Below, in pieces: positions 51,516-59,913 of a stretch of DNA of 64,000 bases. A program made the position numbers and the translations under genes. The first letter of the stretch is position 1, and the number at the start of each line of letters is the position of its first letter. A model generated the notes under the pieces. That model saw only the letters and a list, made by a program, of their open reading frames with translations. It was not told where the DNA came from and did not search any database. This stretch comes from JAPPLB01 sp965204095 (GTDB lineage Bacteria; Acidobacteriota; Terriglobia; Bryobacterales; UBA6623). The stretch is taken from the NCBI GenBank assembly GCA_965204095.1, contig OZ241991.1, positions 3,658,001 through 3,722,000 of the forward strand, written 5' to 3'.

Positions 51516-52036
51516 TCCGGAATCTCGAAGGGGTCAATGCCCACGCCCTGCATGTGGAAGGCGGCTGATCCGTAGGGGCTTTCCGTCTCTTCGATGGAGA
51601 GCCGGCCGCTGATCCAGTAAGCCTCCCACATTTCGAAATCGACCGGGCCGTCAACCATCACCACCGCGACGATCTGATTCGGAGGAGGGGGCGGCGAATG
51701 GATGCACGCGCCCACGTAGGGAACCAACAGGAAGCGCGACGTCCGAGCCTGGAAATCCTCCAGCGGGACGATGTAGCCGGGAACGCGGACAAGCTGACCA
51801 TCGAACTTCGCGAGACGCGGGTCGACCCGGCCGCTTTCGAGGTCAAGCAGCCACAAGTCCTTCCACCCCAGCGGTTGGGTACCAGCGCCCTGGGCGTCCG
51901 AAGGCAGCGGTTCGTACCCACCGAGATCGTCACCCAAGGAAGCGAACAGCGACCATAGGAAGGCGCCGACCATCGCGACGACGAGGAGGTCGAATCGCTG
52001 CACGCGAAATGGGCGGGGCATCTGGAATCCCAGCAT
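51512..52036 (-). CDS. DUF3299 protein with N-terminal membrane anchor
   Basis: 174 aa from the ATG at 52036, with GAGG 6 bases upstream. A hydrophobic helix (LLVVAMVGAFLWSLFASLG) leads to a periplasmic DUF3299 domain: KFDGQLVRVPGYIVPLEDF, FLLVPYVGACIHSPPPPPNQIV and a C-terminal YWISGRLSIEETESPYGSAA. The ACIHxPPPPPNQ block with Cys and His is diagnostic. In Vibrio a DUF3299 protein belongs to the zinc-regulated zrg cluster with ABC subunits. A role as periplasmic partner of the ABC pair is inferred from order and overlap. Confidence 0.88.
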   Translation of the reverse strand: MLGFQMPRPFRVQRFDLLVVAMVGAFLWSLFASLGDDLGGYEPLPSDAQGAGTQPLGWKDLWLLDLESGRVDPRLAKFDGQLVRVPGYIVPLEDFQARTSRFLLVPYVGACIHSPPPPPNQIVAVVMVDGPVDFEMWEAYWISGRLSIEETESPYGSAAFHMQGVGIDPFEIPE

Positions 52037-52122
52037 ACGCACCTCGGTTCCTCTCCAACGAGCTCTATCTGACGGGCGGGCGGGTTCGTGATGCGAATGG
52101 CCGTTTTGGAGTCACGGCGGGA

Positions 52123-52614
52123 TCAGTCGGCAGCGGTGAAGGGGGTCAAGCTTCTTCCTTCGACCTGATACGCGACACGCCCGTACGGGCTCCGACTGTC
52201 GGAGATCCGCAAACGGCCCTCGAGCCAGTAGCAGCGGCCCATCCCGAAGCTCGCGGGCTCGCCCTCCATGACGACCTGGAGAATTTGATCTGGCTGAGGG
52301 GGAGGCAAATGGATGCAGGCGCCGCTGTAGGGCACGAGCAGGAAGTGCGAGGCGCGCGTGAGGTCGTCTTCGAGCGGCACAACGTACCCGGGGATCCGGA
52401 TCACACGGCCATCGAAAGCCCGCAGCTTGTCCGGCATCTGGCCGGTCTTGATGTCCAAGCGGCTGAGCTGCACCCAGCCCACGCGCACGACGGCCTCCTC
52501 GGGCGAGCTCAACGCCGGCGGTTCGCCGCAAGCCCCGCAGCAGCAGACCACCAGGGGAAGCAGCCGTGCGAAGCGGCTGCGGGTCCAATACGGGGATCGC
52601 TTCCTGAAAGAAAT
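52123..52614 (-). CDS. DUF3299 lipoprotein, apparent ATT start
   Basis: 163 aa if translation starts at ATT 52614-52612. No ATG, GTG or TTG lies between the ATPase stop (TAG 52628-52626) and the hydrophobic core, while a perfect AGGAGG (52627-52622) lies 7 bases before this ATT. That start yields a basic segment (SFRKRSPYWTRSRFARLL), the core LPLVVCC, and a lipoprotein-like CCCGACGEPP. The domain repeats the neighbour: RAFDGRVIRIPGYVVPLED, FLLVPYSGACIHLPPPQPDQI. It probably faces the periplasm and pairs with the other DUF3299 protein. The Shine-Dalgarno sequence overlaps the ATPase stop, so it is translationally coupled. Confidence 0.75.
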   Translation of the reverse strand: MSFRKRSPYWTRSRFARLLPLVVCCCGACGEPPALSSPEEAVVRVGWVQLSRLDIKTGQMPDKLRAFDGRVIRIPGYVVPLEDDLTRASHFLLVPYSGACIHLPPPQPDQILQVVMEGEPASFGMGRCYWLEGRLRISDSRSPYGRVAYQVEGRSLTPFTAAD

Positions 52615-52625
52615 AGAAGGTCCTC

Positions 52626-54776
52626 CTACTCCGTGCGGGATCGCGGGCCGCGAAGCAGTCGCAGGCCGTTGAAGATCACCACGAGGGTTGCGCCCATATC
52701 GGCGGCGACCGCCAGCCACAACGTCGCCAAGTTCTGGGCCGCCAATGCCAGGAAAAGCAACTTGAAGCCGAGGGCAATGGCGACGTTTTGGCGGATCACG
52801 CGCAGGCAGAAGCGCCCGGTACGGATGAGATCCGGCAACAGCTCGAGACGAGGTGACATCAGCACGACCTGAGCCGACTCCATGGCGATGTCGGCCCCGG
52901 CGCCTCCCACCCCGACGCCGAGCGAAGCGGCGACGAGCGCTTCGGCGTCGTTGACGCCGTCGCCGACCATGGCCGTGCGCCCGTACCTCTTCTCGAGTTC
53001 TTCGACGGCGGCGCGCTTGTCTTCCGGCAGGAGGGGGCCTTGAGCCTCGTCAATCCCCACCTCCTCACGGACCGCCTCGACCGCAGAGTGATGATCGCCG
53101 CTCAAGATGGCGGTATGAGCGACTCCGAGTTCGCGCAACTCCGCGACCACGCTGCGCGCCTCCGGGCGGGCCGGATCGTGGAGCCGCACAAGAGCCCACG
53201 GCGTCTCACCTTCTCCGCAGATCACGACGGTGCCGGGCTGCGACGCCAGCAAGGCATGCGCTTCCAACCCCAAGTCCGCGCCGGCGTGATCGAGCATGCG
53301 CGAGTTGCCGGCCCAGAAGCGGGCCTTGCCGATGATCGCCGAGGCGCCGACTCCGCGCTCGATGTGGAACTGCTCGACCTGACGCGGGAAGATGCCCCGT
53401 TCGGCGGCATGGGCGACGATCGCACGAGCGAGCGGGTGTTCGCTGTAGTTCTCGAGCGCTGCCAGTCGAGTCAGGATTCCGGAGAGGTCTCGCCCCTGCA
53501 GCGGTACGATCTCCTCGACCTTCGGCACGCCGGCCGTCAGCACGCCGGTCTTGTCGAAGGCGACGGCGCGAACGCGAGCCGCTTCTTCGAGGAAAGCTCC
53601 GCCTTTGACCAGCAACCCGCGCCGGGCAGCTTTGGCGACCGCCGCTGCGATCGCCACCGGCGTCGAGATGACCAGGGCGCAGGGGCAGGAGATGAGAAGT
53701 GTCAACATGCCTCGGTAGAACCAGGGAGAAAACGGCTCGCCGGCCAACAACGGCGGACCCGCTGCGATGCCGGCCGCCAACAGAAACATCGCCGAGGTGT
53801 AGTTGCGCGCGAAGCGGTCGACGAATCTCTCCGATGGAGCCCGTCGATGCTGGCTCTCCTCGAGCATGCGCAGAATGCGGGCGAGACGGGTGTCGTCCGC
53901 GACCCTGGTGGTGCGGATATCGAGCACCCCGTCACTGTTGAAGGTCCCGGTGTAGACAGGGTCTCCGGGGCGCTTCATGGTCGGCACCGGCTCGCCCGTG
54001 AGCATCGATTCGTTCACTCCGGATATACCGACTTCGACCTCTCCATCGCACGGCACATGCTCACCCGGCCGAACACGCACCAAGGACCCCACCGCGACCG
54101 TAGCGGCCGGGACTCGATGCTCGTGGTCGCCATGAACGACTGACGCCTGTTGCGGAGCGACCGCCATCAAGCCGCCGACCTCGCGCCGAGCGCGGGCGAT
54201 GCTCCAGCCCTCCAACCGGCCGGCGAAAGAGAACAGGAAGGCCAGAGTCGCCGCCTCCGCCCATTCATTCAACCATGCCGCGCCAATGAGGGAGACCACA
54301 ACCAGGGCGTTCATGTCCGGACGAGCGGCGGCCAGGGACTTGATTCCCTTGGGGACGACGAAGGCGACGCCGCTGGCGATCGCGACCAGGAAACAGACCA
54401 GCACAGCCGGCGTTTCGCCCCTGTGCTGATGCGTGACCGCCGCCATCCAGTCCCCCGAGCCGGCGGCATGCAGAACCAAGCCGAGTGCAAGGGCCAGACC
54501 GCTGACGCCGGTCAGCAGATCCTGTCCCCGACGCTCGAAGAACGCGGTCTCGCGAGCTGGCTCTTCCCATGGCTGGCATTCCAGCCCGAGCGCCGAGACC
54601 TGCGCGGCGATGTCCTCGGCGGTCAAGGCCCGCGGGTCGAAGGCCGCCGTCAGCTTTCCCCGCATGACATCGAAGCGGAGTTCCCCGATGCCCGGCTCTC
54701 CGTCGAGCCGTCTGCGGATGATGCCGACCTCTTCAGCGCAATCCAGGCCGCAGACCCGATACTCGGCGGTTTCCAT
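52626..54776 (-). CDS. P1B-2-type heavy-metal ATPase (Zn/Cd/Pb)
   Basis: 716 aa from the ATG at 54776. The N-terminal metal-associated domain has CGLDCAEE (C9, C13) instead of CxxC. Core motifs: TGEP (260-263), CPC in helix 6 (364-366), phosphorylation site DKTG (D408), SEHPL (445-449) and GDGVND (605-610). Lys672 in the NxxxxxxxK pattern of helix 7 and D693xG in helix 8 are the P1B-2 signature for Zn, Cd and Pb. It exports these ions from the cytosol in ZntA/ZiaA-type systems, though a few relatives are thought to import. Divergent from the SmtB-type regulator. Confidence 0.95.
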   Translation of the reverse strand: METAEYRVCGLDCAEEVGIIRRRLDGEPGIGELRFDVMRGKLTAAFDPRALTAEDIAAQVSALGLECQPWEEPARETAFFERRGQDLLTGVSGLALALGLVLHAAGSGDWMAAVTHQHRGETPAVLVCFLVAIASGVAFVVPKGIKSLAAARPDMNALVVVSLIGAAWLNEWAEAATLAFLFSFAGRLEGWSIARARREVGGLMAVAPQQASVVHGDHEHRVPAATVAVGSLVRVRPGEHVPCDGEVEVGISGVNESMLTGEPVPTMKRPGDPVYTGTFNSDGVLDIRTTRVADDTRLARILRMLEESQHRRAPSERFVDRFARNYTSAMFLLAAGIAAGPPLLAGEPFSPWFYRGMLTLLISCPCALVISTPVAIAAAVAKAARRGLLVKGGAFLEEAARVRAVAFDKTGVLTAGVPKVEEIVPLQGRDLSGILTRLAALENYSEHPLARAIVAHAAERGIFPRQVEQFHIERGVGASAIIGKARFWAGNSRMLDHAGADLGLEAHALLASQPGTVVICGEGETPWALVRLHDPARPEARSVVAELRELGVAHTAILSGDHHSAVEAVREEVGIDEAQGPLLPEDKRAAVEELEKRYGRTAMVGDGVNDAEALVAASLGVGVGGAGADIAMESAQVVLMSPRLELLPDLIRTGRFCLRVIRQNVAIALGFKLLFLALAAQNLATLWLAVAADMGATLVVIFNGLRLLRGPRSRTE

Positions 54777-54817
54777 ATGTTCAGATTTGTCGGATGGCAA
54801 GATCGTTGGAATGCCTA

Positions 54818-55020
54818 GCCCGCATTTCTCACCACCCGACGGCCGAAGCACGCCATACGGCCACCAGGACTTCGTTGCGCTTGCTTGCCGTGCTCAACGT
54901 ACTGTTCAAGTACGCCTGCGCGCCCCAAGCGGCTCGTGCCTTTTTCCTCCGCCCGGCTTGCGCCTCGTCCTGACGGCCCTCTCACGCACTTCGCCTCGCC
55001 ACGTGGTGAGACATGCAGGC
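54818..55020 (-). repeat. Family A palindromic element, full copy 4 (in a divergent promoter region)
   Basis: 203 bp, with TA on both sides and CTAG at both junctions. Ends GCCCGCATTTCTCACCAC and GTGGTGAGACATGCAGGC. It contains an extra stretch of about 25 bases (CCTTTTTCCTCCGCCCGG) near the right arm. The centre is CGTACT-TGAAC-AGTACG. It lies between the ATPase gene and its probable regulator. Confidence 0.9.
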
Positions 55021-55167
55021 TAGTCCGTGCCGGCGAGTCCCAAATCCTTAACGGTGCCTGCCGACGGGGCGATTTCCAAGGTTTCTCTCGTGAACGGTCC
55101 GTTTGCATCGATGAACGGGATACTTCTCGGGACAGGTGGGAGAAAGGTGTTGCGGAGAGCGTCGCTA

Positions 55168-55200
55168 TTAGTATACGATTAGTATACGATTCATTAATCG
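55168..55200 (+). promoter_or_regulatory. Candidate ArsR/SmtB operator: direct repeat and palindrome
   Basis: Two perfect abutting copies of TTAGTATACGA (55168-55189) run into a palindrome CGATT-CATT-AATCG (55187-55200), 5 bases before the regulator's TTG. The run is AT-rich in a GC-rich region. ArsR/SmtB repressors bind such AT-rich imperfect palindromes near -10 boxes of their own genes. Confidence 0.55.
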
Positions 55201-55205
55201 TTTCA

Positions 55206-55586
55206 TTGACGAAATCAATCTCTGAACCCCTCTGCGGAGCCTCGCACGCCGAACGGCGCGAGTGCAGGAAGCCGAGTGTTGATGCCGCCGCCCTGGAGCG
55301 CGGCGCCGAGTTGTTCGCGGCTCTGGGAGACCCGCCTCGGCTGCGCATATTGGCTCTGTTGGCGCAGGGTCCAGCCTGCGTTTCCGATCTGGCGGCGGAC
55401 GAGGGGGAAGGCATGTCGACCATCTCACAGCGACTCAAGGTCCTGCGTTCGGTGTCGCTGGTACGCCGCCGCCGACAAGGCAAACACGTCGTGTACTCGC
55501 TGGCCGATCAGCACGTCGTCGATCTCGTTTTCAACGCGCTCGCTCACGCGAGCGAAGCACCGAGCAAGATTCCATTGGAGGATTGA
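55206..55586 (+). CDS. ArsR/SmtB-family zinc-sensing repressor
   Basis: 126 aa from a TTG at 55206; the longer frame runs through a repeat. A winged helix: AALGDPPRLRILALLAQGPACVSDL and MSTISQRLKVLRSVSLVRRRRQGKHVVYSL. The last helix holds DQHVVDLVFNALAHASE, exactly the DxH(x10)HxxE alpha-5 zinc site of SmtB and CzrA. Extra Cys and His lie in the N-terminal tail (LCGASHAERREC). It should release DNA on binding zinc. It lies upstream of a His-rich protein gene by 4 bases and divergent from the P1B-2 ATPase gene. Confidence 0.9.
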   Translation: MTKSISEPLCGASHAERRECRKPSVDAAALERGAELFAALGDPPRLRILALLAQGPACVSDLAADEGEGMSTISQRLKVLRSVSLVRRRRQGKHVVYSLADQHVVDLVFNALAHASEAPSKIPLED

Positions 55587-55590
55587 AACC

Positions 55591-55938
55591 ATGTCTGACC
55601 ATCACGTTCACCCGAATCACGAGCACGTCCACGGCCCCGACTGCGGGCACACCGCCGTCCTGCATGACGGCCATACCGACTACCTGCACAATGGGCATCT
55701 CCATCATGCCCATGAAGACCACTACGATGAGCATTCCATTGCGGTCACGGTGTCGAACCCCGATGAGTGCACGCCGCAGCACTACTGCGGAGGCCACGCC
55801 GAGGACCACCAGCACGGGCCGGGGTGCGGTCACGAAGCCGTCCCGCACGGCGATCACGTTGACTATTTGGTCGAGGGGCACTTGCACCATCCGCACGGCG
55901 ATCACTGCGACAACCACGGCAAACTGAAGCTCATCTGA
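55591..55938 (+). CDS. Histidine-rich metal-binding protein, two internal repeats
   Basis: 115 aa with GGAGG 9 bases upstream of the ATG. About a quarter of residues are His. Two repeats of some 35 residues share HGPxCGHxAVxHxxHxDYL and GHLHHxHxDH, separated by a short CTPQHYC linker. There is no signal peptide, so it is probably a cytosolic zinc store or buffer. Similar short proteins often occur beside MerC, ArsR or Fur-type regulators. Coupling to the zinc-sensing repressor (4-base gap) suggests induction by excess metal. Confidence 0.88.
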   Translation: MSDHHVHPNHEHVHGPDCGHTAVLHDGHTDYLHNGHLHHAHEDHYDEHSIAVTVSNPDECTPQHYCGGHAEDHQHGPGCGHEAVPHGDHVDYLVEGHLHHPHGDHCDNHGKLKLI

Positions 55939-56031
55939 TGTGAAAACCCATGATCCTCGCCGCGGACAGGTCGAAACGAGGCCGGTGCGACGGTAAGGAA
56001 GAGGTAGGACGAAAGGCACGACGTGTGTTTT

Positions 56032-56066
56032 TTGCTGTGATTGATCCGCACTTGGGCGGGGGCGGG
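56032..56066 (+). repeat. Family C repeat, right part
   Basis: TGTGATTGATCCGCACTTGG then GCGGGGGCGGG, matching the right third of family C. It abuts the family A element that starts at 56071, the same C-then-A order as at 30550-30672. Confidence 0.5.
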
Positions 56067-56070
56067 ACTA

Positions 56071-56237
56071 GCCTGCATTTCTCACCACCCGACGGCCGAA
56101 GCACGCGTTACGACCGCCAGGACTTCGTTGCGCTTGCTTGCCGTGCTCAACGTACTGTCAAGTACGCCTACGCGCGCCTCGTCCTGACGGCCCTCTCACG
56201 CACCACTTCGTCTCGCCTCGTGGTGAGAAATGCAGGC
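56071..56237 (-). repeat. Family A palindromic element, full copy 5
   Basis: 167 bp, TA on both sides (56069-56070 and 56238-56239). Ends GCCTGCATTTCTCACCAC and GGTGAGAAATGCAGGC. The centre is CGTACT-TGAC-AGTACG. It lies between two convergent genes, the His-rich protein gene and the 192-aa unknown. Confidence 0.9.
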
Positions 56238-56411
56238 TAACGCGCAATTCGGCCGGTCTACGCAGATGGTCAACCGCTCGATCGGAGGCCTCAACCCGCT
56301 CTATCAGATCGGCAGCCCCCGTTCTGTTCAGCCCGGACTGCGACTGGAGTTCTGAACGCGAAGGCTTGCGTTAGCGGATGTGAGACGGTGTGCGTGAGGC
56401 TGACCGATCGT

Positions 56412-56990
56412 TCATCGTGAGAACTTGCCGAGATGCGGCCAGGACGCGGATTCGATCTGCTCCGCCAGGGCGCGCCAAGCTTCGGGCAGCCTTTCCGGAG
56501 CCATCTTGGCGGCCTCCCGCCATTGCGCCAATACGGCCAGCCGATATGGCAAGCCGCATCGATCGAGCACCCAATCCTCGTAGTCGGCAATTCTACGGAC
56601 AGCGGTGGCGACCAGCTTCAAAAGGACGGACGGGTCGGGGGGAAGCTCGCCCGCAGGAATCATGTCCGGCTTCCAGATCGCCTTCTCGACCGCGTCGAGA
56701 CCCATCCATCGCGGCCGGAATTGGAAGCGGTTCACATAGATTCCGCCAAGGTCCGGCGTGCCGTAGAAGAATCCGAACCCCCAAAGCATCCAACATCCGG
56801 TGCCCGCGAGCCGCGACACGTATCGAGTCGCCCCCGCAACCCCTTGCGGAGGACGCTGCCTGGTGAAGCCCGCCTCCAAGAGCAGGTTGCCTTCCGGATG
56901 CAGGATGTCCCGGCCCCAGTTCCAGCACTGCTGGTGGAGCAGTTCTTGCCCCTTGTGTCGGCAGGCGTCGGGGATCGGGCTCACAGCCAT
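56412..56990 (-). CDS. Unknown 192-aa protein coupled to the FeoB-like gene
   Basis: 192 aa from the ATG at 56990, which overlaps the FeoB-like stop by 10 bases. I do not recognise a family. The N-terminus has a Cys/His-containing stretch (DACRHKGQELLHQQCWNWGRDI). The middle carries TRYVSRLAGTGCWMLWGFGFFYGTPDLGG, aromatic and partly hydrophobic but short for a membrane helix. The C-terminus is charged and helical. No signal peptide. The tight coupling implies it works with the FeoB-like transporter, perhaps as a cytosolic partner as FeoA or FeoC is for FeoB. That is an inference. Confidence 0.78.
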   Translation of the reverse strand: MAVSPIPDACRHKGQELLHQQCWNWGRDILHPEGNLLLEAGFTRQRPPQGVAGATRYVSRLAGTGCWMLWGFGFFYGTPDLGGIYVNRFQFRPRWMGLDAVEKAIWKPDMIPAGELPPDPSVLLKLVATAVRRIADYEDWVLDRCGLPYRLAVLAQWREAAKMAPERLPEAWRALAEQIESASWPHLGKFSR

Positions 56991-58609
56991 GCTCCGCCCC
57001 AAGCCAGCAAGGCGCTGAACCCGGTGGCCGCCACGGCCTGCCGACCCACCAACCGCAGCGCGAACGCGCGGCCCTGCTCGCGTGCAATCGTCAAGCAGGT
57101 GACTAGGCAAGGCAGCAGCACTCCGGCAAGGTAGACGGCCGTCAACAGTTGGACGGCGCCGAGGCTTGCAGCGACGCCCGGCTCCGCCAGCAGCAAGATG
57201 CCGTCCTTGCGCACACTCGCCAAGACCACCGCCAGGGCCGCCTCCGAGGGCAATCGAAAGACGGCCATCACCGGCTCGACGACGGCCGACGCAGCTTGCA
57301 GCGCGCCCAGCCAACGCAACAGAGAAGCCGCGGCCGTGATCAGAAAGAAGACCGGCAAGGCCCTGCGAAAGAACTCCCGAAGGACGCCCTGGGCCTCAAG
57401 CCAGACGGCCCTCGGGCGCGGCCAAGTCAAGAAGACCCGGCCCTCCGTCAACAGAACATTGAAGGGAGAACGAGCCGCTTGCGGTGCGATGAGGCGGGAG
57501 TAGGCGAGAGTCGTGCCGCCAAGATACAGCAGGTAGGCCAGGACCAACTCGGGTCGTCCCGCCACGGCGAAGACCGCCAGCGTGGCTCCCAACTGATACG
57601 AACAGGCCGAACCGAAAGCTATGGCCGAGACGCATGCGCCACGCGAGCAAGCCGACGACGAGCGCGCGCTGATGACGGCGGGCACGTTGCAGCCGAAACC
57701 CATCACGACCCGCGACAACTCCCGGCCCGTCATGCCGAACGGCCGCAGCCAGGGATTCATGGCGGTTGTCAGGCGATCGAGCAGGCCGCTCGCCTTGTAC
57801 GCACCCATCAGCAGCGCATGGAGCACGACCACCGGAGTGGCCCACACCAACAGCAACGGCCCCATCGTGACAAAGCCGTAGTCGCCGGCCAGAATCTCCG
57901 CAAGCGGCTGCGGCCAACTCGTCAGCAACCCGGCCAGAGGCGCAATCAGGGCGTCGACCCAGGGGTCGATTTGATCTGCGAGACGGTTAGCGGCGTCCAC
58001 CGCGACCCAGGCGGGCGTCAACAACAGCAGCAGCGCCCAGAAAGGCCCAAGGGCGGAGCGATCCAGGAAAAGAGGTCGCGGGCGGACGATCAGATCGCCG
58101 AAGCTCATACCGGCTTCGGCGGGGATCGGGCCGGGCGCTTCCAGCGCCTGCATCAGCCCTTGACGATCGTTGGCGTCCAGTCGTCGAGCGTCCACGACTA
58201 CCACCGGCAGACCCGTCCGGAGCGCCAGCTCTCCCAGCCGCGCCTCCACTTCCAGCCGGGCGAGTCGGTCCCGATGGGTCACGACCAGTGCGCCGAGTCG
58301 ACCCGCTGCGAGCGGCAGCAGGTCGGCCAAGTCTTCGTCCAGCTCGGTTCCCTGGGCGACCAGCAGCACGGTATCGTCGTCACGCAGCCGCTCCAGGGCT
58401 ACTCGGGTGGTCTCAACATCGGAGCTTCGTAGCAGCCCGGGCGTGTCGATCAGTTCCCAGTCGTCCACTCGGTAGGAGTCGCAGCCGACGTTGGCGTCTC
58501 GGAAGTTCGAGGCAGCGCTGGACGCACCCGCCAGCGATGCGGCCAGTTGCGTCTTGCCGACGTTTCCCTTACCCAACAGAACTACAGTTCGAATGGACGT
58601 CCGGAGCAA
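56981..58609 (-). CDS. FeoB-like GTPase/permease (short form)
   Basis: 542 aa; classical FeoB is about 750-770. The N-terminal G domain has G1 GKGNVGKT (13-20) and G3 DTPG (55-58), while G4 reads THRD (111-114) where NxxD is usual. The membrane part contains the gate motif VVMGFGCNVPAVISARSSS with its conserved Cys, and helices such as VFFLITAAASLLRWLGAL. Normal FeoB takes up Fe(II); members in metal clusters lacking feoA may move another divalent ion. Upstream by 12 bases is a flavoprotein gene; downstream is the coupled unknown. Confidence 0.87.
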   Translation of the reverse strand: MLRTSIRTVVLLGKGNVGKTQLAASLAGASSAASNFRDANVGCDSYRVDDWELIDTPGLLRSSDVETTRVALERLRDDDTVLLVAQGTELDEDLADLLPLAAGRLGALVVTHRDRLARLEVEARLGELALRTGLPVVVVDARRLDANDRQGLMQALEAPGPIPAEAGMSFGDLIVRPRPLFLDRSALGPFWALLLLLTPAWVAVDAANRLADQIDPWVDALIAPLAGLLTSWPQPLAEILAGDYGFVTMGPLLLVWATPVVVLHALLMGAYKASGLLDRLTTAMNPWLRPFGMTGRELSRVVMGFGCNVPAVISARSSSACSRGACVSAIAFGSACSYQLGATLAVFAVAGRPELVLAYLLYLGGTTLAYSRLIAPQAARSPFNVLLTEGRVFLTWPRPRAVWLEAQGVLREFFRRALPVFFLITAAASLLRWLGALQAASAVVEPVMAVFRLPSEAALAVVLASVRKDGILLLAEPGVAASLGAVQLLTAVYLAGVLLPCLVTCLTIAREQGRAFALRLVGRQAVAATGFSALLAWGGAWL

Positions 58610-58621
58610 TTGACAGCTCCT

Positions 58622-59749
58622 TCAACAAGCGCAGTCATCGCCGCAGCACGATAGATCGTCGAGGTACATTCCGTAGCGGCGGTACTCCTCGAGCGGTTTC
58701 GCGCTGATCCGCAGGCGGCGAGCGATCTGGTTGGCCACCACGGCGAAGCGCTGGCGGAACTTGTAGATGAAACAGAAGATGACATCGCCTTGGCGCACCT
58801 GCGGCCCGACCAGGAACAGCCCTTTCGCCACGGTGGACTCGTCGTTTTCCGTCAGCAGCGGAAACCCGTCATCCCGCCACTCGAACAACGAGCGAACGAG
58901 GCTTGCCGAACCGACGAATCCGGAGGCCAGGATCGGCTTCTCGGCACAGTGGACTACGTCGCCGTCCGCGAGCGCCAACCGGTAGCCGTTGTCCTTGCGG
59001 CGGACACCGATGACCGTACAGCCGCCGCGCAGCGTCACCCGACCCGAGTCAATAGCCGAATTCAGACGCGCCTTCGTAAAGGGCGACAAGAGTTGGCTGG
59101 GGTCCGAGCCTTTTCGCTTCCACGGCTCCTCGCGGTCAAAGACGACGACTCGTCGACCGGCGGCGGCCAGCGCGACGGCGGCGTCGACGCCACTCTCGGC
59201 GCCGCCGATGATGCATCTCTCGTCGCCGTTGAGATCATCCCATGAGAGCACTTTGGAGTAGTGCAGGCAAAGCTCGGCGCCGTGGAAGCCCTGGGTCCGC
59301 GGGTACTGCATTTCGCCTCCCGCCCAGACCACGAACCGCGCGCGAACTTCGCCGCGACTCGTCTTCAACCGAAACCCCTTGGATCGAGCTCTCGTCGCGA
59401 CCGAGAGAACGTCGACCCCGGTCTCTACGGGCAAGTCGAAATGCTTCGCAACCCCTCGCAGATAGCCGGCGTACTCCCCTCCCGTGGGGTGCTCGACGCC
59501 GACCGAGTAAGCCGGCGAGGTGTGCAGACAGACGGCGTTCAGGTCTAGGACGCCGAACTGGTTGCTGTTGAACGACGGCGTGATGAAGCGCGCTTGCCGC
59601 GGCCAACGCAGGAATGAGGCGCCGACGGCGGCACGGTCGAAGATTACAAAGTTCTCGATTCCGAGGTCGCGTAGCGTCACACCAAGACCGAGACCGGCGG
59701 CCCCGGCGCCGACGACGACAATGTCGAATGACCGGGCTCCTTTCATCAT
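58622..59749 (-). CDS. FAD-dependent oxidoreductase with Cys-rich C-terminal tail
   Basis: 375 aa. The FAD-binding motif is DIVVVGAGAAGLGLGVTL; a second dinucleotide fold is CIIGGAESGVDAAVALAAAG for NAD(P)H. The architecture is that of flavin monooxygenase/CzcO-like proteins. The chain ends DDLSCCGDDCAC, four cysteines in the last seven residues, a likely metal or disulfide site. There is no signal peptide. It lies between the TonB receptor and the FeoB-like gene. It may reduce a metal complex or a metallophore, or protect a redox-active carrier. The substrate is not evident. Confidence 0.85.
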   Translation of the reverse strand: MMKGARSFDIVVVGAGAAGLGLGVTLRDLGIENFVIFDRAAVGASFLRWPRQARFITPSFNSNQFGVLDLNAVCLHTSPAYSVGVEHPTGGEYAGYLRGVAKHFDLPVETGVDVLSVATRARSKGFRLKTSRGEVRARFVVWAGGEMQYPRTQGFHGAELCLHYSKVLSWDDLNGDERCIIGGAESGVDAAVALAAAGRRVVVFDREEPWKRKGSDPSQLLSPFTKARLNSAIDSGRVTLRGGCTVIGVRRKDNGYRLALADGDVVHCAEKPILASGFVGSASLVRSLFEWRDDGFPLLTENDESTVAKGLFLVGPQVRQGDVIFCFIYKFRQRFAVVANQIARRLRISAKPLEEYRRYGMYLDDLSCCGDDCAC

Positions 59750-59913
59750 CGGCTCACCCGAAACGTTTCGCGTCCGCCGAGGCGTAGCGCGCCATCGCGC
59801 GGTCGTTGAGAGATGTCCAGTCCCGTGTGTCTTCGCCCCATGTCTTCATTTCATGTCCCCTTACGGTTCAGCAAGTGGTGAGTCGTGCGCGGGTCATCCC
59901 TTTGTCATCGGCG

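Noticed and set aside
54818..55020. Family A elements as insertion sequences
   Set aside because: They are too short to code for a transposase; at most they are non-autonomous elements.
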